Made by a program: the position numbers and the translations under genes
Shown here: in pieces, positions 51,638 through 59,490 of the stretch
Position numbering within the stretch: the first letter of the stretch is position 1
How the letters are laid out: every line of letters begins with the position of its first letter
Notes under the pieces: model-generated
Seen by the model: the letters and a program-made list of their open reading frames with translations, nothing else
What the model was told of the DNA's origin: nothing
Databases searched by the model: none
Assembly: GCA_965261195.1 (NCBI GenBank)
Contig: OZ253455.1
Coordinates: 2,170,001-2,234,000 of the forward strand
From: Bin87 sp965261195
Lineage (GTDB): Bacteria; Chloroflexota; Dehalococcoidia; Lucifugimonadales; UBA3495
Reading direction: 5' to 3'
DNA length: 64,000 bases

Positions 51638-52432
51638 TTGACCACCCTGAATGACCGCTTTCAAGCCGGACAGAATATGCGCGGATTGATGTCGGGCGGG
51701 GACCAGACACACTATGCGCTGCCTGGTGTCGATCAGTTGGCTCCCGACCTGAAGCGCATCATCGACGAAGCGCTTTTCGGCTTGATATGGACCCGCTCCG
51801 GCCTGGACCTCAAGTACCGCTGTATCGCTACGGTGTCCGCGTTGATGGCGTTGGGGGAGTTGAATCTGCTCCGCCGCCACGTTGACCGCTCCCTGAACGT
51901 CGGATTGAGTCCGCAACAGGTGGTGGAGATTTTCATTCAGTCCACGTTTTATGTGGGGGTGCCGGCCGTAGAGACCGCCCTGCGTCTGACCAAGGACATC
52001 TTCGAGGAACGGGGCATCGATTTCCGGGCAGTGCCGGAATACGACACCAATCGGCACGCCGATGAACTGCACGCCCTGGGCCAGGAACTTCATCGCCACC
52101 ACATGGGCGACCTGACCACGCCAGGCTTCAACGATGACACGCCGGAAGCGGAGCTGGAGCGCATCGTGGACGAGTACCACTGGGGCGCCATCCACAGCCG
52201 CTCGCATCTGGACGACAAGGCGCGGGCAATCGTCTCCCTGGCCTCTCTGATGGTGATGGGAGTATACGATGCCCAGATGCGGCGGCGCATTCGCGGCGCG
52301 CTGGGAATTGGCCTGTCGCCCATCGAGGTGATGGAAGTATTCATTCACCTCTCCATGTACGGCGGATACATCAACACCCGAACGGCCATGCGCATCGCCC
52401 GGTCGGTGTTCGTTGAACTGGGCGTCGGCTGA
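51638..52432 (+). CDS. Carboxymuconolactone decarboxylase (CMD) family, two-domain
   Basis: 264 aa containing two CMD/AhpD-like helical domains. The first has GLDLKYRCIATVSALMALGE, RRHVDRSLNVGLSPQQVVEI and FIQSTFYVGVPAVETALRL. The second has HLDDKARAIVSLASLMVMGV, RRRIRGALGIGLSPIEVMEV and FIHLSMYGGYINTRTAMRIA. The CxxC of peroxidatic AhpD is absent, which points to the decarboxylase/gamma-lactone branch. TTG start behind GGAGGAG. It lies between an LLM oxidoreductase and an alpha/beta hydrolase on the same strand, a plausible aromatic or lactone degradation set. Confidence 0.9.
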   Translation: MTTLNDRFQAGQNMRGLMSGGDQTHYALPGVDQLAPDLKRIIDEALFGLIWTRSGLDLKYRCIATVSALMALGELNLLRRHVDRSLNVGLSPQQVVEIFIQSTFYVGVPAVETALRLTKDIFEERGIDFRAVPEYDTNRHADELHALGQELHRHHMGDLTTPGFNDDTPEAELERIVDEYHWGAIHSRSHLDDKARAIVSLASLMVMGVYDAQMRRRIRGALGIGLSPIEVMEVFIHLSMYGGYINTRTAMRIARSVFVELGVG

Positions 52433-52524
52433 GCTGGGCGCCGGCTGATCCGGCGCGTTCCGGTTCCCGCCCAAATATACGGGACAATAACCGGCAAACT
52501 CGAGGTAGCGTTGCAATTTAGGTG

Positions 52525-52570
52525 GTTCCTTTCCTGGATTCCGGCTTGCGCCGGAATCCAGGAAAGCCCC
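52525..52570. repeat. Inverted repeat TTCCTGGATTCCGGC...GCCGGAATCCAGGAA
   Basis: CTTTCCTGGATTCCGGCTTG and CGCCGGAATCCAGGAAAG form a nearly perfect palindrome before the hydrolase gene. A related TGGATTCCCGCTTTCGCGAGAATGA version lies near 23058-23085. It may act as a terminator or attenuator hairpin. Confidence 0.55.
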
Positions 52571-52660
52571 AATCAGAAAAATCCTGTCCATCCATGCAAA
52601 AAACCACCTAATACGGAATGCTGCCCAAACTCAAAAGGCAAGGAGGTCGGAGGAAAACTG

Positions 52661-53455
52661 ATGAAACTGCGACTGGACGACGGTTGCGAGCTGTTTTACA
52701 CCATCGACGACTTCACCGACCCCTGGACCGAGCCGCAAACGGTGTTGATGCACCACGGCATGGCCAAGAACCACAAGTTGTGGTTCGGCTGGGTGCCCAT
52801 CATCGCGCGGCACTACCGGGTGATTCGCTACGATATGCGCGGCATGGGCCAGTCTCAGGTGCCCGACCCTGGCTACCCGTTCTCGGTGGACAACTTCGCC
52901 AAGGACCTGGCCGAGGTTGCCGACAAGCTGGGTCTGGACCAGTTCCATCTGATCGGCGAGACGGTAGGCGGCAGCATTTCGATGCGCTATGCCGCCATGC
53001 ACCAGGAACGCCTGCTGTCTCTAACCGCCTGCACGTCGCCTACCAGCTTCAATGACGCTCATCATGCCGAATCGGCGGTGCAGATTGAACGCGACGGCAT
53101 CGGCGCCTGGGTTGAGGGCAGCATCGGTCGCCGCCTGGACCCCCAGATCGTGGACCCGGCCTACACGCGCTGGTACGCCGAACAGATGAAGGCGACCACC
53201 CCCCACGTGGTGGCTGGGTTCCAGGCTCAAGCTTCGGGAGATTTGCGTCCCCTGCTGAAGGACGTCCAGACGCCCGTGCTGATAATTGCGGCGGCGGCGT
53301 TGCGCGAGGAAGTGCTGGGAGATTTCCGCGGCGCATCCGACGTGTTCCCCAATGGCCGTTCGGTGGTATTCCCCGGAGTGTACGGGTTCGTGCAGCACAT
53401 CCTGCCGGTGCCCTGCGCTCGCGTGTGGCTGGATTTCGCCCGCAGCCTGGGATAA
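52661..53455 (+). CDS. Alpha/beta hydrolase-fold protein with Thr at the nucleophile position
   Basis: 264 aa, PcaD/3-oxoadipate enol-lactonase-like fold. TVLMHHGMAKNHKLWFGWVP is the oxyanion strand and VIRYDMRGMGQSQVPDPGYP the next. The elbow reads LIGETVGGSISM: where G-x-S-x-G carries the nucleophilic Ser, this protein has Thr101. PVLIIAAAALREEVL and GFVQHILPVPCARVWLDFA hold the expected acid and His regions, but the acid is not evident. Activity is uncertain; the protein may have an altered mechanism. AAGGAGGTCGGAGG precedes the ATG at 52661. Confidence 0.85.
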   Translation: MKLRLDDGCELFYTIDDFTDPWTEPQTVLMHHGMAKNHKLWFGWVPIIARHYRVIRYDMRGMGQSQVPDPGYPFSVDNFAKDLAEVADKLGLDQFHLIGETVGGSISMRYAAMHQERLLSLTACTSPTSFNDAHHAESAVQIERDGIGAWVEGSIGRRLDPQIVDPAYTRWYAEQMKATTPHVVAGFQAQASGDLRPLLKDVQTPVLIIAAAALREEVLGDFRGASDVFPNGRSVVFPGVYGFVQHILPVPCARVWLDFARSLG

Positions 53456-53519
53456 AGCGTCCGTCTTCTTTCCGGACGGTGCGAATTCCCAAATGCTGGT
53501 TGCAGTGTGACCTTTCAGA

Positions 53520-54269
53520 ATGGCGGACTACGCAACTGACCCAGCGCCACGCGTCGCCGAAACGCCGGCGCATCAAACGCAGGACGACGCTGGCGGCGGC
53601 GAAACCGACGAACCGGGCACCCGCTCAAGCACTATGCAGCGGTTGTTGCAACGCCGAATACGCGACGACCGGGGACGTTACCGGTCACGCCTGCTGGCCC
53701 GTGGCGAGCTTCAGGTGCTGCCCCGGCGCGTGAGCAGGAGGCTGAACCTGCCGCCATTCGTCGAGCTGTATGACGTCCGGTTTTTCCGGTTTCACAAGGA
53801 TTACCTGTGGCAGTCGGGCCTGGCGGTTATAACGATCCTGGGTGTTCTACTGCTGATGGACTCCGTGGCCGATGCCGCCCTTGCTGCCGGGTTGGGCTCC
53901 AGCGCGGTGATCGTGTTCGTGCATCCCACGTCCCGGAGCGCCAGCCTGCGGAACCTCATCGGCGGCCATGTGATCGGGTTGCTGGTCGGGACATTGGCGT
54001 CGTTCCTGTTATTCCAGTCCGGCTGGCTTCCGGTGGCTGCTGAGCTCTCCCACTGGGCTGCCGACATAATTGCCGCCGGCGTGTTGGGCGTGGTGATCGT
54101 CCTCATGGCCGCCACTGATACGGAACACCCGCCGGCCGCCGCAACCGCGCTGGGGTTCGCGTTGCAAAGCCTGGCCTTACAGTTGACAATCCTTTTCGTG
54201 GGCGCGGTACTGGTGCTGGCCGTCGCCAAACTGCTGCTGCGAAACCGCCTGCGAGACCTCATCGACTAG
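53520..54269 (+). CDS. HPP-family membrane protein
   Basis: 249 aa. A basic N-terminal cytoplasmic region of about 95 residues is followed by HPP-family transmembrane segments: LAVITILGVLLLMDSVADAA, LGSSAVIVFVHPTSRSASLR (with the HPT variant of the HPP motif), NLIGGHVIGLLVGTLASFLL, a HWAADIIAAGVLGVVIVLMA helix and ATDTEHPPAAATALGFALQS with a genuine HPP. HPP proteins include nitrite transporters of chloroplasts and cyanobacteria; the substrate here is unknown. Confidence 0.85.
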   Translation: MADYATDPAPRVAETPAHQTQDDAGGGETDEPGTRSSTMQRLLQRRIRDDRGRYRSRLLARGELQVLPRRVSRRLNLPPFVELYDVRFFRFHKDYLWQSGLAVITILGVLLLMDSVADAALAAGLGSSAVIVFVHPTSRSASLRNLIGGHVIGLLVGTLASFLLFQSGWLPVAAELSHWAADIIAAGVLGVVIVLMAATDTEHPPAAATALGFALQSLALQLTILFVGAVLVLAVAKLLLRNRLRDLID

Positions 54270-54405
54270 GGCGTGTTACCAACCGGGCCGGTGTCGTTGC
54301 AAGCGCGCCGCGTTAGTATCGCTCCGGGTCGTGGGGGAAACGCTGTGCTACGATACTTGCGACGCACCGGAGAGAAACCAGGTTGATCAGAACAGGAGGG
54401 GCATA

Positions 54406-54666
54406 ATGGAACCGTTCAAAGTCATAGCGAAAGTCGCTAAAGACGGCCAGGTTACGCTGCTCAACCTACCTTTTGCGGAGGGTGTGGAAGTGGAAGTAAT
54501 CATAGCCGAACGCGCGGATTGGTCCCGCCCCTGCCCCACCGGAAAAAACCCTCTCCAGGGATCCGTAATCCGGTATGACCGTCCCTTTGACCCCGTGTTT
54601 GAGGACGATGAATGGGAAATGAACACCTGCGTTGACCCATTTCCAAACGTAATCTCCCCGAAATAA
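54406..54666 (+). CDS. Putative antitoxin of a VapBC-like pair
   Basis: 86 aa, beginning MEPFKVIAKVAKDGQVTLLN and LPFAEGVEVEVIIAE, a swapped-hairpin-like N terminus as in DUF2281-type antitoxins. The C-terminal half (SVIRYDRPFDPVFEDDEWEM) is acidic and probably wraps the toxin. AGGAGG 7 nt before the ATG. A TACGAT -10-like box lies at about 54349. The PIN toxin gene follows 16 bp downstream. Confidence 0.8.
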   Translation: MEPFKVIAKVAKDGQVTLLNLPFAEGVEVEVIIAERADWSRPCPTGKNPLQGSVIRYDRPFDPVFEDDEWEMNTCVDPFPNVISPK

Positions 54667-54682
54667 CGGAGGACTCTCTCAA

Positions 54683-55081
54683 TTGATTGTCCTTGACACC
54701 CACGTATGGATTTGGTGGGTAAATGAAACCGGCCGCCTGACGCCAGCGCAACAGGACGCTATAGCCTACGAGCGACAGTTTCCCGACAGCATAGGCATCA
54801 GCGCCGTATCGTGTATCGAGGTAGCCCGATTGTCGGCCAGTGGGCAGCTGGCGCTGCATTCGGATACGCTAGATTGGTTGCGTAGCGGCCTCTCTTACCC
54901 AAACATCCAACTGTTGCCCCTCACGCCGGAAATCGCAGTGCGCGCCTACCGCCTCCCTGAACCATTCCACCGTGACCCGGCAGACCGTATCCTGGTTGCA
55001 ACCGCTCTGGAACATTCCTGTTCGCTCGTTACATCGGATGCTCGTATCACCGATTATCCCCACGTCCAAACCATCAGTTAA
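54683..55081 (+). CDS. VapC-like PIN-domain toxin
   Basis: 132 aa. LIVLDTHVWIWWVNETGRLT is the PIN start with the first catalytic Asp, SIGISAVSCIEVARLSASG has the Glu, FHRDPADRILVATALEHSCS has the third acidic cluster and LVTSDARITDYPHVQTI the last Asp. A ribonuclease toxin paired with the protein encoded upstream. The start is a TTG behind GGAGG (15 nt); the first residue would be Met in place of Leu. Confidence 0.9.
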   Translation: MIVLDTHVWIWWVNETGRLTPAQQDAIAYERQFPDSIGISAVSCIEVARLSASGQLALHSDTLDWLRSGLSYPNIQLLPLTPEIAVRAYRLPEPFHRDPADRILVATALEHSCSLVTSDARITDYPHVQTIS

Positions 55082-55095
55082 CGAGGATTATTGTT

Positions 55096-56508
55096 ATGCC
55101 TGATTCGCTTTCCCGACAGCTGGCCCGCTGGGCCGTAAACCTGACCCCTGAAGATTTGCCGCCGGCCGCCGTGGACAAGATGCAAACTTCGCTGCTGCAC
55201 GGCGTGGTCGTTGCCATCATCGGCGCCGGCACACATCATGGCAAGGCGGCAGTGCAACTGACGTTGGCGGAGGAGAGTTCGTCCCACGGCGCCAGCATCC
55301 TGGCTCACAGCGGGCGCGCTACCCGCTACGGGGCGGCGTTCGCCAACAGCAAGCTAATGCACGCCACCAACCAGGCCGACTCTTACCGGATGCTGACTCA
55401 CCCGGGGCCGTGCATCATACCGGCGGCGTTGGCGTCGGCCCAGCTCGGCGGAGCAACGGGCGCCGAGCTGCTAACCGCCATGTCTGCCGGCTACGAGGTT
55501 GAGTCTCGTATCGCCGGCGACTTTATCGCATCGACGCAGGCGCGCGGTTTCCGCTCCAGCCCGGTGTACGGCACCCTCGGCGCAGCGGTAGCCACGGGCA
55601 AATTGCTGGGCCTGACCGAAGACCAGATGGTTACGGCCATCGCGCTGGCCTGCACCTTCACCGCCGGCACCAACGAGGGACCGCGTTCGGGCGGGCGGGA
55701 AATGATGTTCCACGAACCGCAGTCCACCCGCAGCGGCATCATGGCGGCCCTGCTGGCCCGGGAAGACGTGCGCGGCTCGGAAGAGGCTCTGGAAGGGCCG
55801 GCCGGCTTCTACAACGCCTTCACCGGCAACAACCGGGGCGAACTGTCCTACGTGTTCACCGGGTCGCAGCAGGTTGACTTCGAGTCGGTAACGGAAGGGC
55901 TGGGCGAACGCTGGGAGTTGCTGCACACGGTGCTCAAGATGTACCCGACTGCGGGTTACAACTGCCCGGTAATCGACCTGATGGCCGACATCCGGCGCGC
56001 CCACGACCTGTCCATCGACGACATTGAGCGCATCACCATAGACCTGAACTGGCTGGAGACCCTGTACCCGTCGCCCGCTTTCCCCAATGCCGCCCGTGGT
56101 CGGGCCATCGTGGGCAGCACCCACTACTTCACCGCCTACGTTGCGGTCAACGGGTCGTACCCTCCCCTGCGCACGCGCATCGACCCGGGCGACGACTCCG
56201 ACGCCGCCGGCGCGGAGCACCACGACGCGGTGGTGAAATTGATGGCCAAAGTGGAAACCGTGGGCCACCAAGACCGCCGCGCCTTCGCCCCGCGCATCAC
56301 CATCGAGATGGCCGGCGGCAACAGCTATCAGGGCGAATACGAGGGCACCGAGCTGGAGTGGGGCCTGGAGGCCGAAGTGGAACGGCTGCGACCCCTCTTC
56401 CCAGCCATCGACTGGCCCGACGCCAAGCTCGAATCGGTAGTCTCCGCAGTGCGGGGCATTACCAACGCGGCAGACCTGACCGAGTTGCTGAGGGCGGCCA
56501 CGCTGTAA
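55096..56508 (+). CDS. MmgE/PrpD family protein
   Basis: 470 aa, 2-methylcitrate dehydratase-like fold. It has LSRQLARWAVNLTPEDLPPA, NSKLMHATNQADSYRMLTHP, GPCIIPAALASAQLGGATGA, ELLTAMSAGYEVESRIAGDF, GTLGAAVATGKLLGLTEDQM and KMYPTAGYNCPVIDLMADIR. The common HxD-type signature is changed (MHATNQADSY rather than LDFDDTH), so dehydration of methylcitrate is not assured; many environmental paralogues are probably racemase- or dehydratase-like on other acids. GAGGA precedes the ATG. The SDR gene follows 69 bp later. Confidence 0.9.
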   Translation: MPDSLSRQLARWAVNLTPEDLPPAAVDKMQTSLLHGVVVAIIGAGTHHGKAAVQLTLAEESSSHGASILAHSGRATRYGAAFANSKLMHATNQADSYRMLTHPGPCIIPAALASAQLGGATGAELLTAMSAGYEVESRIAGDFIASTQARGFRSSPVYGTLGAAVATGKLLGLTEDQMVTAIALACTFTAGTNEGPRSGGREMMFHEPQSTRSGIMAALLAREDVRGSEEALEGPAGFYNAFTGNNRGELSYVFTGSQQVDFESVTEGLGERWELLHTVLKMYPTAGYNCPVIDLMADIRRAHDLSIDDIERITIDLNWLETLYPSPAFPNAARGRAIVGSTHYFTAYVAVNGSYPPLRTRIDPGDDSDAAGAEHHDAVVKLMAKVETVGHQDRRAFAPRITIEMAGGNSYQGEYEGTELEWGLEAEVERLRPLFPAIDWPDAKLESVVSAVRGITNAADLTELLRAATL

Positions 56509-56577
56509 TCTGCACTGAGCCATCAGCTCGTCAAGAGGCTAACACTTCTCACGCGTACCCACTTTGGGAGTATGAAT

Positions 56578-57372
56578 ATGTTGCCAGGATTGGAGGGTAA
56601 AGCCGCGTTGGTTACGGGCGGCAGCCGCGGGATCGGAAAGGCCATCGCCTATGCTTTGGCAGCGGAAGGTTGCGCCGTGGCAATCTGTGCCCGCGGCGAG
56701 GAAGCGTTGCAATCCGCTGCCGCCGAAATCGGCGACGCTACCGGTGCGAAGGTCATCGCGGTGCGCGCCGACATGACCTCTCCGGAGGAGATCGTTGGCC
56801 TGGTTCAACAAACCGTGTCAGGCCTGGGTCGGCTGGATATTCTGGTGAACAACGCGGTGAACAGCACCAGCGACCGCGCCAGCCGCATCCCTGATGACGT
56901 CATCCTGAACCACATTACCACCAAGATAATGGGCTACATTCGCTGCGCGCGGGAGTGTGTGCCCCACATGACGGCGGCCGGCGGCGGGCGCATCATCAAC
57001 ATCGGCGGTATGGCGGCGCGCAATTCCAGTCCAACCAACCCCGGTTCGGGAGTCACCAATTCGGCCATGTCCAACTATTCCAAGGCGCTGGCCGACGACG
57101 TGGCATCGGACGGCATCCTGGTCAACTGCATCCATCCGGGCAGCACCCGCACCGAGCGCTACATGGGGCTGGTGGCCGAGCGGGCCGCGCGCATCAACAG
57201 CACATCCGAGGCGGAGCTGGCCCAGTCAGTGGCCGAAATTCCCATTGGCCGTATGATTGAGCCGGAAGACATCGCCAACCTGGCCGCATTCCTGTGTTCG
57301 GACCTGGCGTCGGCGATCACCGGCCAAACCATCGCCGTGGACGGCGGCGGCGGCAAGGGCGTACACTTCTAG
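56578..57372 (+). CDS. Short-chain dehydrogenase/reductase (SDR)
   Basis: 264-aa classical SDR. The NAD(P)-binding loop is ALVTGGSRGIGKAIAYALAA with AEGCAVAICARGEEAL, then DILVNNAVNSTSDRAS. The catalytic region has IINIGGMAARNS and then NYSKALADDVASDGILVNCI; the usual YxxxK appears here as N-Y-S-K-A-L, with Tyr but Lys only two residues later. HPGSTRTERYMG and SAITGQTIAVDGGGGKGVHF complete the fold. The second ATG (56578) is favoured because GGGAG lies 8 nt upstream. Probably works with the PrpD-like enzyme. Confidence 0.88.
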   Translation: MLPGLEGKAALVTGGSRGIGKAIAYALAAEGCAVAICARGEEALQSAAAEIGDATGAKVIAVRADMTSPEEIVGLVQQTVSGLGRLDILVNNAVNSTSDRASRIPDDVILNHITTKIMGYIRCARECVPHMTAAGGGRIINIGGMAARNSSPTNPGSGVTNSAMSNYSKALADDVASDGILVNCIHPGSTRTERYMGLVAERAARINSTSEAELAQSVAEIPIGRMIEPEDIANLAAFLCSDLASAITGQTIAVDGGGGKGVHF

Positions 57373-57433
57373 GCAACCCGATTGCCGGGTATTGCTGGCC
57401 TGGGACTGGCGGGATGGACCATGTCTAGCACGT

Positions 57434-57970
57434 CTAGGTAATGCCCATCTCCCGCAGCGCCACGGCAAATTTGGAGTCCAGCACATAGGCGTCCTCGCCC
57501 TTGTCATAGATGAGCGGGCGGGGCAGGTCCACCTCGCCGCGCCGCTTTCTGAGGCGATTCATGCTGTGCCCCTGGCTCGACAGCGAACCGGACAGCTCCC
57601 GCTGGGAAAGGTGCAGCGTGTGCATCAATTGGGTACGCTTCTGCATATGATTCGGGGAGCGGGACACCCGCAGCATGGCCTGTCGCGCCGTATCCGAGAG
57701 GTTGCGCCAGAAGGTGTTGACGTAGCTGATGTTCCAGTCGGCCAGCGGCAACTGCGGCGGCGGTACCGGGGCGGGGCTGGCCGCCGGCGCCGCGACTTCG
57801 GCTTCCGGCGGGGGCGCTGACTCGGCGGGCATTGGCGAACTGACTGGCGCCGGCGGGCGGGCGGTACTATGACCGCCGGCAATCTGGCTTATCATCGCCA
57901 TTACCTCGCCAATATCTCCTTCAATCGTTACCGTAACACTTCCCAAACCGTTACTCCTGCTCGCCCACAT
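57434..57970 (-). CDS. Hypothetical protein with Pro-rich linker and helical domain
   Basis: 178 aa. A short beta start (SVTVTIEGDIGEVMAMISQI) is followed by a Pro/Ala-rich linker of about 45 residues and a helical domain (YVNTFWRNLSDTARQAMLRV, RTQLMHTLHLSQRELSGSLS, HSMNRLRKRRGEVDLPRPLI) that resembles a winged-helix DNA-binding unit. The tail is YVLDSKFAVALREMG. No family identified. Convergent with the SDR gene. Confidence 0.6.
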   Translation of the reverse strand: MWASRSNGLGSVTVTIEGDIGEVMAMISQIAGGHSTARPPAPVSSPMPAESAPPPEAEVAAPAASPAPVPPPQLPLADWNISYVNTFWRNLSDTARQAMLRVSRSPNHMQKRTQLMHTLHLSQRELSGSLSSQGHSMNRLRKRRGEVDLPRPLIYDKGEDAYVLDSKFAVALREMGIT

Positions 57971-58059
57971 CTGAACTCTATCATGTATACGCCGTTGCTG
58001 GGTGTTTGTGCACCAAAGACTACATTACCAGACTCCACAAAACAAGTGGCGTTTCGGGC

Positions 58060-58217
58060 TCACGCGTACCCACTTTAATCTGTCATTGCGAAGAGCATAG
58101 CGACGTGGCAATCTCGATGAGGTTGAACACACGTCGGCGAACCATCACTCCTACAGCGACCATTGCTACGGCGACGAGATTGCCACGCTGCGCTCGCAAT
58201 GACAAAGCGGGTACGCA
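58060..58217. repeat. Long palindromic intergenic repeat (TGTCATTGCGAG type), copy 2
   Basis: CGCGTACCCACTTTAATCTG then TCATTGCGAAGAGC on the left and CGCTCGCAATGACAAAGCGG then GTACGCACGAGG on the right, about 155 bp between arm ends. The same design as 22362-22506. A single left arm (CACGCGTACCCACTTTG) is also found at 56548-56564 before the SDR gene. Confidence 0.7.
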
Positions 58218-58267
58218 CGAGGCGTTTCGGGGCATCTGTGCCCTGTGGCAATTCCATGCTGGCACGA

Positions 58268-59239
58268 CTATTCCTGCAACGCCAGCAATAACGCAGACTC
58301 CAGCACATCGGGCGGTACGTACTGCTCGAAGCGCGCGGCAATGCGCCCGTCGCTGCCAATCACGAATGTCCACGGCTCGGTAACCAGTCCCCATTCGTCC
58401 ACGGCGGGCACCAGCTCTTTGGCTGGCTGGCCGGATTCGATGAGGTGCGGGTCTTTGTACACTTCCACGTGAACGAAATTAGCGCGCCCCGGGTAACGGG
58501 CCGCCAGCGTCGACAGTTCGGCAACTTGTGGGCCGCAGGTCGCCGTTACGCAAAAGGCCGGCGTCGAGAACGTAACCACGGCCGGCTGTCCGGCGCGCAC
58601 GGCGTCAGCCACCGACAGCCGGTACAACGCCGGGTCCGGCTGCGGGCTGCTGCTGATGGTGCGCAGGTCGGGGGCGCTGGCGGCCGTTGGGGTGTTGGAA
58701 AGCGGAGCCGGATCGCCGATGAAAGGGGAACGGTGTTGGTCAGCCACCGATACCACCGCGCCGATGGTCAAGCTCTCCTCGGCCTGATCGTTGCCATCGG
58801 AGTTGCTGCCATCGGAGTCGTTGCCACCATAGTTGAAGGTGGCGTGAATTTCCCAGATGCCGGGTGAGCCAGGGGTGGCGGTGCCAGCCTCGTCAAACGA
58901 CACATCGGCGATAAAGATGCCGCGTCGCCCCTCCGGTGGCCAGAGTTCGTAGTGCGCGGTGGTGCGGTGGCGCACCTGGCCGGTGGCTGCATCCGGCTCG
59001 TAAAACACCGCGCGCAGCGCCACGGAGTCGGGTCGCACCGGCATATAGTCCCGGTCAACCAACCCGAAGGCAACCCGATTATTCCCCACCGCCAGGTCGC
59101 TGGTCGACACCACCAGACTTACCGGAGGGCCGCCGGCCGGTTCATTCAGCACATTGGGCTGAGTTGTCGGGGCGGCGCAAGCGGTAGTGAGCAGCAGACC
59201 CACCGCCAGCAAGCAGCCAGCAAACACGGTACGCATCAT
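58268..59239 (-). CDS. Lipoprotein with C-terminal thioredoxin-like domain
   Basis: 323 aa. The signal peptide and lipobox are MMRTVFAGCLLAVGLLLTTA with C as the next residue. An N-terminal beta-sandwich region follows (VSLVVSTSDLAVGNNRVAFG, ELWPPEGRRGIFIADVSF, WEIHATFNYGG) with an acidic GNDSDGSNSDGND insert from a 15-bp duplication. The thioredoxin-like domain has AVVTFSTPAFCVTATCGPQV (two Cys, C-x5-C) and EPWTFVIGSDGRIAARFE. It is probably an extracytoplasmic thiol or copper-linked protein. Confidence 0.82.
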   Translation of the reverse strand: MMRTVFAGCLLAVGLLLTTACAAPTTQPNVLNEPAGGPPVSLVVSTSDLAVGNNRVAFGLVDRDYMPVRPDSVALRAVFYEPDAATGQVRHRTTAHYELWPPEGRRGIFIADVSFDEAGTATPGSPGIWEIHATFNYGGNDSDGSNSDGNDQAEESLTIGAVVSVADQHRSPFIGDPAPLSNTPTAASAPDLRTISSSPQPDPALYRLSVADAVRAGQPAVVTFSTPAFCVTATCGPQVAELSTLAARYPGRANFVHVEVYKDPHLIESGQPAKELVPAVDEWGLVTEPWTFVIGSDGRIAARFEQYVPPDVLESALLLALQE

Positions 59240-59335
59240 GCTATTGAGGTTGCCACGACGCGCCGGTGTTGGCAAGGGTTTTCGCCCTTACACTGGCCGC
59301 CCGTCATCTCATGGTGAGCTTGTCGAACCATCGGC

Positions 59336-59366
59336 GACCGTCCTTCGACAGGCTCAGGACGAGCGG
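59336..59366. repeat. CTTCGACAGGCTCAGGACGAG repeat
   Basis: TCCTTCGACAGGCTCAGGAC then GAGCGGG, with an inverted half (TGAGCTTGTCGAACCATCGG) at 59307-59326, so a stem with a 10-nt spacer can form. Same family as 46735-46765. Confidence 0.6.
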
Positions 59367-59443
59367 GTGGGGTCAACTCCCACGACTTTGAAAAGACCCT
59401 GTCGAGGGCGTGCGGGCTGGTGCAGGGTGCTTGCGGGGTGGTC

Positions 59444-59449
59444 TATAAT
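59444..59449 (+). promoter_or_regulatory. Possible -10 element for the LLM gene
   Basis: Perfect TATAAT (GGTCTATAATCAC), 42 bp upstream of the start at 59491; the -35 is weak. Confidence 0.35.
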
Positions 59450-59490
59450 CACAGTGCTATCCACGATACTTGATGCTTGTTGAGGCGATT

